Assembly: GCA_023398955.1 (NCBI GenBank) | Contig: JAEWRL010000196.1 | Coordinates: 1-27,324, forward strand | Source: Pseudomonadota bacterium | GTDB lineage: Bacteria; Myxococcota_A; Polyangia; Polyangiales; Polyangiaceae | Length of the DNA stretch: 27,324 nt | Reading direction: 5' to 3' | Shown: positions 18,001 to 25,661 of the stretch, piece after piece | Position numbering within the stretch: position 1 is the first letter of the stretch | How the letters are laid out: every line of letters starts with the position of its first letter | Translations under genes and position numbers: made by a program | Notes under the pieces: generated by a model | Database searches by the model: none | The model's input: the letters and a program-made list of their open reading frames with translations, nothing else | Told to the model about the DNA's origin: nothing

Positions 18001-18465
18001 CCGGATCAGCTCGTCGCGACAGTCGATCCCATTGGTCCCGATAACGAGTTTGGCAGCGAGCGCGAATGCGACGACATCAACAACAGTCTCACAGCGAACG
18101 TCGAGCCCGGTGAAGCGCTGCCCGACTTGGCCTTGGAGCTAGGCACTCCGGAGGATATCTGCCCAGTTCCCATCGCTCATGGCACCATCAGCAACGTCGG
18201 TGCTCTCGCTGCTAGCGACATACTCATCAGGATCTACGCGGGCAATCCCGAGGCCGGCGGCCAAGCCTTGGGTCAACTGGTCGTGCCTGGTCCCTTGGAA
18301 CCTGGGCAGTCACAGGATTTCTCGCTCGAGCTCACGGCGTTCCCTTCTAATCAACGCATCCGGCTCTACGCGATCGCGGATCCCGACGACGCGATCGCGG
18401 AGTGCAATAACGCGAACAACAAAGACGGCCCAACCGACGAGCTCTACTGCTTCGAGGTGTTCTGA
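15061..18465 (+). CDS. large lipoprotein with FG-GAP-like repeats and CARDB-like domains
   Basis: A 1134-residue predicted lipoprotein. The signal peptide SSYLVLVVSWAFVVGC places the lipid Cys at residue 32 from the GTG at 15061; a GTG at 15097 would give a more standard 20-residue signal, and neither has a clear ribosome-binding site. A Gly/Ser linker leads to a Cys-rich region (about 95-250; CAASPCPEDQRC, CDDDWDCPDYQEC) like the EGF-type modules of myxobacterial surface proteins. Then come FG-GAP/VCBS-like calcium-loop repeats: DDDNGDG near 314, GDLDYDG near 411, DDFDGDG near 647, DFNGDG near 744 and DIDNDG near 790. The last 250 residues hold two CARDB-like adhesion domains (from about 885 and 1020), each starting with a PDL[VA]L-type motif. 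The predicted role is cell-surface adhesion or binding, not an enzyme. Confidence 0.85.
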   Translation: MSCAYRRATLRLVTRASSYLVLVVSWAFVVGCTSSEENPRVQHNDTSVGGATSAGSGGQTSAGGTGGNGNVPGTGGSSLELGSGGENAAGTAGSQGVEDPCAASPCPEDQRCESSGGPDFACVPKDCATLTCAEREECEPTATGARCVSIACGSDVECAPERWCDTGAGVCREDTCDPGARLCSDADLQECLQNGSGFERVATCLGAVGFESVCVDQGAGSAGCTCDDDWDCPDYQECESGMCSGDPKPPTCRLPALDMAEVLPSLEIHWGGVSVSDADAKLRVVDGVDVSSETSSPWPASSQFVHTPLVANLDDDNGDGLVDERDFPEIVFLTFVTSDDVTANGMLRAIHGGGVDANGVSKKGRDYFAVCSPNNRWFEGQYYDASGNPVAEVPDCGATEPDLDPTSTMAIGDLDYDGIPEIVAIVENSRDTSSDFVKREGALAVYDNQGRRLFRYPEDESEFLIYENRSDFANPSVTLANVVVADDPAADLVEIVVGADVFLLEKVAGALRVQKRFTGGDVKGINSQGPISCVADIAPDRPGQEIIAGATVYGVPSDLAGDELEVLAADEGLRDGFCAIADVWGADPSLAPGPDNPPDGVPEIVLVSEGWLRVYSFSGVGGSYRVEEIPGAAQSVPGGDGGGPPNVDDFDGDGFAEIGTAGETGYQVFDLQEPYPDYCPAWPDFTDDQVTLPRTPPSTDCSECAPGTVCNGSSDDPHCVCLHNGWTRSTIDASSMVTGSSVFDFNGDGAAEVIYNDECRFRIYSGLDGSELFAEWSESRTRTEYPIVADIDNDGNAEIVFAASNESGFCEEPGAPDFKNGVQVWGDLDDRWVSARRVWNQHAYHVTNVTEGSSIPRVEPASWLPHGNRYYNTYRSQPRSFGVAPDLVLTAIQVSSPDAACGQLSSSLVIAVEVRNQGDLRVGPGVAVAFEGVWGTSPAALLLDEAGNPLVHVIANSLEPGDSLIFQVNYQASNNGAESLPDQLVATVDPIGPDNEFGSERECDDINNSLTANVEPGEALPDLALELGTPEDICPVPIAHGTISNVGALAASDILIRIYAGNPEAGGQALGQLVVPGPLEPGQSQDFSLELTAFPSNQRIRLYAIADPDDAIAECNNANNKDGPTDELYCFEVF

Positions 18466-18546
18466 GTCGCCGGAGGTGGCGAGCAGGGACGCGCCCCGCC
18501 TCGACTCACCTCTGTTCCGTCTCGACCACCTCGGTCCCGACTGGCG

Positions 18547-19395
18547 CTACGCCGTGCCTCCTTCGGCATAGATACCCAAGCGCGCACGAATGGCCCGCAA
18601 CGCGCGCCGCAATATGCGGCTCTCCCGAGCGACGGGAAGCCCGATGACGTTCTCCAGCGGGCCGAGCGGTGGCCAGCGGTGCTTCGCCTGGGCCGGCCTG
18701 GCCTGTGCACGCCGCACTGCCGCCGCCGAAGGGCGGTCGAGCACGGTGCAGAAGGACCACCATCCCTTGTCGGGCAGCTTGAGGTACAGCCGGTGCACCT
18801 TCTCGTCCCCGGTCGCGAAACACGACCACTCACTGGGTTCACTGCGCGCCAGCTGTCGTCCGAAGCTGGACCAGACCCTGGAATGGAGGCCTTCCACCGC
18901 GACGGACCCCCAGCTTGCAATCGGCGCCTCGAGATCGAAGGCGGTGGCATGCGCTATCGCCTCGGCGCGTTGAAGGTGATCGGCGAGCGTCCCATAGTCG
19001 TCGCCTAGGACATGAGCAGAGAACCAGAACTTCTGCTCGCGCTCCAAGGACGCCACCATGCCCCCGATGTCCCGTGCATCCCTACCGGCGAGCAGCAGGG
19101 CGGCAAGCTTCATCGCGATGGGCCCGTCGAGCTTGCTCAGCTCCAGGAGCATTCCCATGCGGGGGACGGCCGATACCTCATGGGCCGCTGCCCACGCCGG
19201 GACCGCTTCGGCTTCACCCGTTACCCCGTCGGTGCCTGCAGCCTGCGTTGTCGTGGTTGAAGCTCGAGCCAGCTCGATGACCCGCCGCAGCTCCTTCGCG
19301 AAAGTGTCCTCCCGGACCTGATGACCTATATCCCCGCTCTTCGGTCGCGAAGCGGTGCGGACTTGCGGAGTTGAACCAAGCTTTGCTTCTGTCAT
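18547..19395 (-). CDS. hypothetical protein, unrecognised
   Basis: A 282-residue protein with no signal peptide or membrane segment. I recognise no family. Residues 1-75 are polar and low-complexity (ARASTTTTQAAGTDG), probably disordered. Residues 80-150 are helical (LELSKLDGPIAMKLAALLLAGRDA, then FWFSAHVLGDDYGTLADHL); the GRDA helix faintly recalls the short DUF3775 family, too weakly for a call. Residues 150-240 look alpha/beta (WGSVAVEGLHSRVWSSFGRQLA, KVHRLYLKLPDKGWWSFCTVLD), and the tail is basic and helical (RESRILRRALRAIRARLGIY). The ATG at 19395 is backed by AGGA eight bases upstream. The gene converges on the FG-GAP lipoprotein gene with 81 bases between them, and lies 444 bases downstream of the NRPS in the same direction, so it is probably not part of that operon. 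Confidence 0.65.
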   Translation of the reverse strand: MTEAKLGSTPQVRTASRPKSGDIGHQVREDTFAKELRRVIELARASTTTTQAAGTDGVTGEAEAVPAWAAAHEVSAVPRMGMLLELSKLDGPIAMKLAALLLAGRDARDIGGMVASLEREQKFWFSAHVLGDDYGTLADHLQRAEAIAHATAFDLEAPIASWGSVAVEGLHSRVWSSFGRQLARSEPSEWSCFATGDEKVHRLYLKLPDKGWWSFCTVLDRPSAAAVRRAQARPAQAKHRWPPLGPLENVIGLPVARESRILRRALRAIRARLGIYAEGGTA

Positions 19396-19839
19396 TCAGC
19401 TATTCCTGTCTGGCCTGCCATGCAGTGCAAGGTCACCCATCTCGGCCCGCCCGAGCGCACTAGACGCGCTCCCGCGCGACCCGTCAACGGATCCGCGAAA
19501 CCTTCGCCGAGACTGCCCCAGTTTGCAGTAGCTGCCGTGGCGGCCCCAGCAGGAACAAACCGTGCCCGTGTTATAGCACATATCGATGGTGTGCCACCGG
19601 CCCGCGTCGGGCGACGTGAAACCGCTCCGTTTCAAAGCGATGCGCGATGATGTGCCTGCTCGAGCCCTTGCCTCGAAGCACCGGAGCGGCCCCTGGGCTC
19701 GCTTCATGGTCGGAGTGAGCCGCCCCTCCATTCTGCTTGTGTCGGCCGGGTAGCGGACGGAGGGATCTGAAGGAACTTATAGCCTATACCACGAGGCCAC
19801 TCCCTACGACGAGGAATGGAGCGAGGGACGACGTTCGCA
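19396..19839. other. intergenic region between NRPS end and hypothetical gene
   Basis: A 444-base stretch without a convincing gene; the 111-codon minus-strand frame at 19396-19731 has no motifs. On the minus strand there is an AT-rich TATAAC box at 19570-19575, about 175 bases before the hypothetical gene start. Beside it is an inverted repeat TGTGC/GCACA at 19576-19594 (nine-base spacer). A small palindrome TATAGCCTATA sits at 19778-19788, just after the NRPS stop. No T-run terminator is visible. Confidence 0.35.
19570..19594 (-). promoter_or_regulatory. candidate promoter/operator for the hypothetical gene
   Basis: On the minus strand, TATAAC (19570-19575) resembles a -10 box. The upstream half holds GCACA and TGTGC arms nine bases apart (19576-19594), which overlap where the -35 region would be. 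The -35 match itself is poor, so if used it would probably need an activator or be repressible. Confidence 0.25.
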
Positions 19840-22800
19840 TCAGTGCAGACGTTGGACCTCAGAGATGATCCGGCGCAGCCACATTGCGACTCCCTCCACA
19901 CCCTTCCGCTCGCGGACGAGACCGAGATGCGTGCCCTCCACCTGGACGCGCCTGAGCGGGCCCCTGACGCTTGTTTCCCAGTGATCGTTCGGAGTCGTCC
20001 CCGCGAACTCCCCGGAACGAATCACGTCCACCTCACCGAAGTACTGCCCCGGTTCGTAGCTGCCTGCGGCAAGACGGTACGTGCCGAGGACGTAGCCATT
20101 GCGAAGGTTTGTCGGAACCGTTTGACCCCGGTCGACGAACGCCCTGGCCGCTGCCACTCGACGTTTGGCGTGAAGCCGGTGCTTGTAGCTTGCGAGCCGA
20201 GCCTTGAGGCCCTCGCGGCCTAGTCCCGCCGTGTGTCCATCCAGAGCCGCAGGATGGCGGGAGTCGATCATAACCAGGCGCGGGGTGGATAGACCTTCTC
20301 GTTCCCGAATGCAGGCCGCCTCGAAGGCTACCAGTGCGCCGAACGAGTGTCCCGCTCCGATGCAAGGTCTGTTGCCGAAGGCGGTCTTCCATTCGAGATG
20401 GACCCGGGCGGCGATATCGCTCACGTGAGTCATGGCGAGCTCTTCCCCCTCACTCCCTTGGTGATGGTAGCCCCATATCTCCTGCTCCCGATCGAGCAGA
20501 GGTGGCAACATGCTGTTGGCTTGGTCTCCGTGAATGAGCAGAAGTGGGATCCTCGCTGGTGAACCCCCGCGTACGAGAAAGAGACCCTTGTGCAGTCCGT
20601 CCTCCGGACGACGGATCGCGGCGCGACTCACCGGTGCCGCATCATCCGCGAATCGCGAATCGATCTCACGGGCCAGGCTCGCCACGGTGGGGTGGGTGAA
20701 GATGTCGTTCACGCTCAGATCCGTTTCGAGAACCTTGTTGACGCGATCGACAAGGCGAATCGCCGTCAGGGAATGCCCGCCCGCCGCGTAGTAGTCGTCC
20801 TCGACACCGAGACTCGAGTGCTGGAGCACTTCACTCCAAATCGGCAACAGCTTGACTTCCGTTTCCGTCCGAGCGGGCGTCGGTGAGCTCAAGCCGACAG
20901 CAGGTCGCGCCGATTGCCGAGGAGACCTCGAAGAGGGGGGGGGGAGAGGGGAATCGTGACCTGGCGGGGGCAGCGCCTTCCGATCCACCTTTTTGTTGGG
21001 CGTCATGGGGAGCGAGTCCAACACAGTGAAGAGGGAAGGGACCATGTAGGCAGGCAGCTTGGAGGTCAGAGCCTGCCGGAGCGCGTTGCGGTCGACGACA
21101 CGGCCAGGCTCTGCGACAACGTAGGCGGCGAGAACCCTCTCGCCTTCGCGGACCTCGTGTGGAACGACGACGGCTGTGCGCACCGAAGGCTCTTGGATCA
21201 ACGCACTCTCGACCTCCCCTAGCTCGATGCGAAACCCGCGGATCTTCACCTGGAAGTCGGTGCGTCCCAAGCATTCGAACTGGCCGTCTGCGCGCATTCG
21301 AGCCAGATCCCCGGTTCGATAGATGCGCTCCCCTGGGCGGTAAGGGCTGTCCACGAAACGTTCGGACGTGAGATCGAGGCGACCGATGTAGCCGTCTGCG
21401 ACCCCCGCGCCCCCGATCCAGAGTTCCCCTCGGGCGCCCTGGGGAACCAGCGCTCGAAACTCGTCTAGGACGTAGAGGGTGGTGTTGTCGATCGGACGCC
21501 CAATGGTGACGTCGTCGCTCGACTCGAGCTTCTTCACGGTGGACCAGACGGTCGTCTCCGTGGGCCCATAGACGTTGAAGACGCTGCCACACGTTTGTAG
21601 GAACTCCGCGGCTAGATGTTGGGGGAACGCCTCGCCCCCGCAAAGCACCTTGAGGCTCTCCTTTCCCTTCCAACCGGCTTGAAAGAGCATCTGCCAGGTG
21701 GCTGGAGTAGCTTGAACGACAGTGATCTCTCGTTCGTCGATGAGCTGAATCAGTTCTCTTGGATCCCGGGCCTGGCTCTCGGTGACGAGCACGAAGCTGC
21801 TTCCCGTCGAGAGGGGGAGGAAGAGCTCCAACACTGAAATGTCGAAGCTGATCGTCGTCAGAGCCAGGATGCGATCGGCCGGCTCCAGGCCGGGCTTCGT
21901 GCGCATCGCCTGGATGAAATTGAGCATCGCGCCCTGGCTGATCGTGACGCCTTTGGGGCGCCCGGTAGAGCCCGAGGTGAAGATCACGTAAGCCGTATCG
22001 GACCGGTCTACGGCGCCACTTAGCCGAGGCATGGTCGTGGGCAAACGTGCGAGCTCGCCGGTCACCTCGTCCAGGTAGAGAGCCAAGCTTACCGGGAGAC
22101 GGCTGGACAAATCGCTCGTCGTGATGACGAGCGCCGCTCGACTGTCTTCTAGGATATCGGCAACCCTGTGGGTGGGGTACTGGGGATCGAGAGGCACGTA
22201 TCCCAGCCCCGCCTTCCAGACGGCAAGGAGAGTGGCGACGAGCTCGACTTGGCGCCGCAGGCAGACGGCGACGACGCTCCCCGGGGCGATCCCCTGACTG
22301 GCGATGAAGTGCGCGATGCGACTCGAGAGGGCATCGAGCTCTTTGTAACTGACTGATTTGCCCTCACAAATGAATGCTGTCCGCTGGGGATGTGCCCTGA
22401 CGCAGTCGACGAACTGATCGATGACCCGAGGCGAATCGGGAAGCTCCACGGCTGGCCCGCAAGCCCTCTCGATGACCGCGATGCGGTCCTCATCCGCGAG
22501 CAGCGCCAGTTGACCGACCGGGGCTTCAGGTTCTGCGTCGAGGAGCGATGCGAGCAGGCGCTCGAAGCACCGTTGCCAAAGCGCGATAGTCTCGGCCGAG
22601 AACAATGACGTCGCGTAGGACCAGGAGAGCTCGAGCGAGTCTCCCGACTCGGTCGCCCACACGTAGAGCTCGAACGTCTCACTCTGCCGAGGAACGACCT
22701 GAACGGCGCACTCGAGCCCCCCGAAGTCAGGGCGCTTTTGCGACCGACCCATCCCGAATGCCGCCTGGATCAGGGCCGGCCTAGAGGGATCGCGTGGCCT

Positions 22801-25659
22801 CTTCAATGCGCCGAGCAGCTCGCCATAGCTCGTCTCCTGGTGATCGAGGGCGTCGAGCATGGCTGTATGCACCGAGCTGACCATCCCGCGCGCAGAGGCA
22901 TGAACATCGAGCTGGAGCCGCACGGGCAAGACCTGAACGCAGTGCCCGACGAGGGACTGCGCGCCCGCTTGGGCCTGCCCCGAGGTGGGAATCCCGCAGA
23001 TCAAGTCATCCTGCCGGCTCAGACGCTGCAGAAGAAGCGCGTAGGTCGTGAGGAGCAACGTCTGTGAAGTGCAGCTCCATTCTTTAGCCTTCTGACGCAG
23101 GCGCAGGGCGAGCGCTTCGGGGAGCAACCCATCGAGCCGCGACGCCTCGGGGCTGCGAACGCTTGTGCGACTCCGATCCGTAGGTAGATCGAGGTCCTCG
23201 CTCTGCCCACGGAGGCGCTCCAGCCAGTAAGCCTGAGCGCGGTCCTTGTCCCTTTGAAAGCTCGCGCTCAACGTCCGTGCAGAATAGGCAGCGAACGAAT
23301 CTGCGGGACCTTGGGGATCACCCTCACCCGTGTCGCGGTACAGGGTCGAAAGTTCGCGAATGAGGACCTCCCACGACGAACCATCGACGCAGATGTGATG
23401 AGCGCAGAGCACGAGCTCGCTCTCCTCATCGGTGAGACGCACGAGCGCCCCACGCAAGCACGGACCATTCTCCAAATCGAAGGGCGTCGCCACCTCGTAA
23501 GAACGAGCTTCTGCCAGGTTCGCCTGTCGCTCCCCTTCTGACTGGGACCGCAGATCGAGCCGACGGAGCGGCACTGTGTAACTTGGCCCCGTGCGACACG
23601 CCTCGCCGTCGAGGGAAAACGTGTGACGCAAAGCTTCGTGCCGCTCGACCAACCGAGCGAGACACGCGACGAGCCTGCCTTCGTCGAGGGGACCGCGGAA
23701 GCGAAAGGCGCGACATTCGTTGTAGGCGATACTCGCGGCCGCTCCGCCGAGACGAACCGAAAGCCAGATCTCTCGCTGGGGCGGCGTGAGCGGGGCCGGG
23801 CCAGGGTGCGCAGGAGTCGGGGTGGGCTCCTCGGGCGAGGCGTCATTGGGCGCTTCGTCGGCGGGGAGTTCAGAATCCAAATGCGCCAGCAGGAGTCCCG
23901 GGGTGTGCAGGCCCTCGAACAGGGAGCGCACCGGGACGCGAACCCCAAATCCCTGTCGAATCCGCGCGCCGAGCTGACTCAAACCGAGGGAATCAAAGCC
24001 GAGTTCCAAGAAACGACGGTCGCGATCGGAGGAAACGAGTGCCGTACCCAGCCGCTCTCCAATGAGATGGAAAAGACGCTCGTCCCGGCGTGGTAGCGTC
24101 GCTGCTGCTCCTTCGCGGGGCTTGGTCCCGTTGCGCTCGATGCGCTCGAGAATCGAGTTCCCCGGGGTTGCGCCAGACTCCGCGGCGGATGGCGGCTCCA
24201 CGAAATGACGCCGCCTTGTGTAGGGGTACGCTCCCAGACGCACAAGCTTTCGCCGCTCGGGGGGCAGGAGCGCGTCCCAGTTCAAGGGAATCCCTGCGAC
24301 CCAGAGTTCCCCCAAGGTCGAGAGAAACGCGTCGTGAGCCGGTACGGCTGCTTGGGGATGTCCCAACGTCGCAATGCATCGAGGCGATCCCTCGGTCGTC
24401 GCGTCATTCAGGCGACTGACGGCGGAAGAGAGCGACAACCCCGGCCCCACCTCGACGAAGAGCCCGACCCCATGCTCGAGCGCCGTACGACTCGCTTTGA
24501 CGAACTGCACGGTCCGGCGTAGCTGCTGAGCCCAGTAGCTGGACGAAGTCGCTTCCGCGGCGCTGAGGAGGCGACCCGTCACAGTCGAAACGATGTGGAT
24601 CCGGGGTGGCTGTGGAGCGGCGAGCTTCACCTGCTCCTCGAACTCGGCCAGGATCGGATCCATCATCGCGGAGTGAAAAGCGTGAGAGGTAGGCAGGCGT
24701 CGCGTCGAAACGTCGCGCTCGATCAGGCGACTCTCGACGCTCTCGATGTCCTCCGCGGGCCCGGAAAGGACCGATAACTCCGGCGAATTGTGCGCGGCCA
24801 ACCCGACCGAGCCATGGATGTACTCCGAGAGCTCGTCTGGGGGCGCGAACACGGCCAGCATCGAACCGGCGGGCATCGACTGCATCAGTCGGCCTCTCTC
24901 GGAGACGAGCACGAGCGCCGCTTCGAGATTGAACACCCCCGCCAAGCACGCAGCTGCGTATTCGCCGATGCTGTGCCCGAGCAGATGGCTGGGCGCGACT
25001 CCGGCGTCTAGAAGCATCCGCCCGAGCGCGTACTCCACGACGAAAAGCGCCGGCTGCTGCACCCGGGTTTGCTCCAGGAGCTTCGTCGCGGCTTCGTCGC
25101 CAGGCTCGGACTCGAAGAGGAGCTCGCGCAGATCCAGCTCCAAACGAGGCTCGAGGAGCTTGGCGCACCGATCGAGGATCGAGGCGAAGGAACGGTTTGC
25201 CGGGTACAAACCCTTGCCCATCGAGAGGAACTGATTCCCTTGACCGGGGAACATCAACGCAACACGGGCACCAGCCTCCGCCCCGGTGCTCTTCTGCGGC
25301 CCGGGGAGGGGGCCTCCCCGGTTGGCCCTCTGCGAAAGCCATCCCGGCCCTTCACTGTGCCCCCGCGGCTCCCATGACGACGGCACGACGACAGCCGCCC
25401 GCTTTGCCATCGCTTTGCGACCACGCAATAGGGTGTGGGCGACATCGATCAGCTCATACCGCCCCTGGTGCAGCAACGCTTCGAGGCTCGCGAGCCGTGC
25501 TTCGAGAGCCTCACTGCCAGCGGCCGAGACCAAAAGGAGCCGTTCCTCGCCATCGACGCCATCGACGCCATCGACGCCATCGACGACTTTGAGGCCAGAG
25601 TCTGGGTCCGAGAATTGCTCATCGCGCTGGCCGCGTTGGGTGAGCGCCTGGAGAGTCAC
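19840..25659 (-). CDS. PKS-NRPS hybrid: AT-ACP-C-A-PCP-TE
   Basis: A 1939-residue hybrid synthase lacking its own KS. Order: KS-AT-type linker with VDG repeats (1-110); acyltransferase (about 140-440) with GHSIGE (Ser230) and HAFH (326-329), the malonyl-CoA pattern; ACP with LGFDSL (Ser557); condensation domain with HHICVDG (754-760, catalytic His755); adenylation domain with FTSGSTGRPKG (from 1227), NVYGPTE (from 1362), RGFRIELGEVE and NKKVDRK; PCP with GGHSL (Ser1630); thioesterase with GHSFG (Ser1772), MIDSRHP and GTHLG as likely Asp and His sites. There is no KR, DH, ER, epimerase or methyltransferase. With the KS from the gene just upstream it should make an unreduced beta-ketoacyl thioester, couple it to an amino acid and release it by hydrolysis or cyclisation. 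The GTG start follows GGAGGAG by eight bases and lies two bases after the KS stop; the frame upstream of it runs only inside the KS gene. Confidence 0.95.
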   Translation of the reverse strand: MTLQALTQRGQRDEQFSDPDSGLKVVDGVDGVDGVDGEERLLLVSAAGSEALEARLASLEALLHQGRYELIDVAHTLLRGRKAMAKRAAVVVPSSWEPRGHSEGPGWLSQRANRGGPLPGPQKSTGAEAGARVALMFPGQGNQFLSMGKGLYPANRSFASILDRCAKLLEPRLELDLRELLFESEPGDEAATKLLEQTRVQQPALFVVEYALGRMLLDAGVAPSHLLGHSIGEYAAACLAGVFNLEAALVLVSERGRLMQSMPAGSMLAVFAPPDELSEYIHGSVGLAAHNSPELSVLSGPAEDIESVESRLIERDVSTRRLPTSHAFHSAMMDPILAEFEEQVKLAAPQPPRIHIVSTVTGRLLSAAEATSSSYWAQQLRRTVQFVKASRTALEHGVGLFVEVGPGLSLSSAVSRLNDATTEGSPRCIATLGHPQAAVPAHDAFLSTLGELWVAGIPLNWDALLPPERRKLVRLGAYPYTRRRHFVEPPSAAESGATPGNSILERIERNGTKPREGAAATLPRRDERLFHLIGERLGTALVSSDRDRRFLELGFDSLGLSQLGARIRQGFGVRVPVRSLFEGLHTPGLLLAHLDSELPADEAPNDASPEEPTPTPAHPGPAPLTPPQREIWLSVRLGGAAASIAYNECRAFRFRGPLDEGRLVACLARLVERHEALRHTFSLDGEACRTGPSYTVPLRRLDLRSQSEGERQANLAEARSYEVATPFDLENGPCLRGALVRLTDEESELVLCAHHICVDGSSWEVLIRELSTLYRDTGEGDPQGPADSFAAYSARTLSASFQRDKDRAQAYWLERLRGQSEDLDLPTDRSRTSVRSPEASRLDGLLPEALALRLRQKAKEWSCTSQTLLLTTYALLLQRLSRQDDLICGIPTSGQAQAGAQSLVGHCVQVLPVRLQLDVHASARGMVSSVHTAMLDALDHQETSYGELLGALKRPRDPSRPALIQAAFGMGRSQKRPDFGGLECAVQVVPRQSETFELYVWATESGDSLELSWSYATSLFSAETIALWQRCFERLLASLLDAEPEAPVGQLALLADEDRIAVIERACGPAVELPDSPRVIDQFVDCVRAHPQRTAFICEGKSVSYKELDALSSRIAHFIASQGIAPGSVVAVCLRRQVELVATLLAVWKAGLGYVPLDPQYPTHRVADILEDSRAALVITTSDLSSRLPVSLALYLDEVTGELARLPTTMPRLSGAVDRSDTAYVIFTSGSTGRPKGVTISQGAMLNFIQAMRTKPGLEPADRILALTTISFDISVLELFLPLSTGSSFVLVTESQARDPRELIQLIDEREITVVQATPATWQMLFQAGWKGKESLKVLCGGEAFPQHLAAEFLQTCGSVFNVYGPTETTVWSTVKKLESSDDVTIGRPIDNTTLYVLDEFRALVPQGARGELWIGGAGVADGYIGRLDLTSERFVDSPYRPGERIYRTGDLARMRADGQFECLGRTDFQVKIRGFRIELGEVESALIQEPSVRTAVVVPHEVREGERVLAAYVVAEPGRVVDRNALRQALTSKLPAYMVPSLFTVLDSLPMTPNKKVDRKALPPPGHDSPLPPPSSRSPRQSARPAVGLSSPTPARTETEVKLLPIWSEVLQHSSLGVEDDYYAAGGHSLTAIRLVDRVNKVLETDLSVNDIFTHPTVASLAREIDSRFADDAAPVSRAAIRRPEDGLHKGLFLVRGGSPARIPLLLIHGDQANSMLPPLLDREQEIWGYHHQGSEGEELAMTHVSDIAARVHLEWKTAFGNRPCIGAGHSFGALVAFEAACIREREGLSTPRLVMIDSRHPAALDGHTAGLGREGLKARLASYKHRLHAKRRVAAARAFVDRGQTVPTNLRNGYVLGTYRLAAGSYEPGQYFGEVDVIRSGEFAGTTPNDHWETSVRGPLRRVQVEGTHLGLVRERKGVEGVAMWLRRIISEVQRLH
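25551..25586 (-). repeat. nine-base tandem repeat coding VDG units
   Basis: Four head-to-tail copies of CATCGACGC on the plus strand, the last one ending in A. They encode VDGVDGVDGVDG at about residues 25-36 of the AT-TE protein, in the linker just before the AT domain. The unit is a multiple of three, so slippage would keep the frame and only change the linker length. Confidence 0.9.
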
Positions 25660-25661
25660 CG

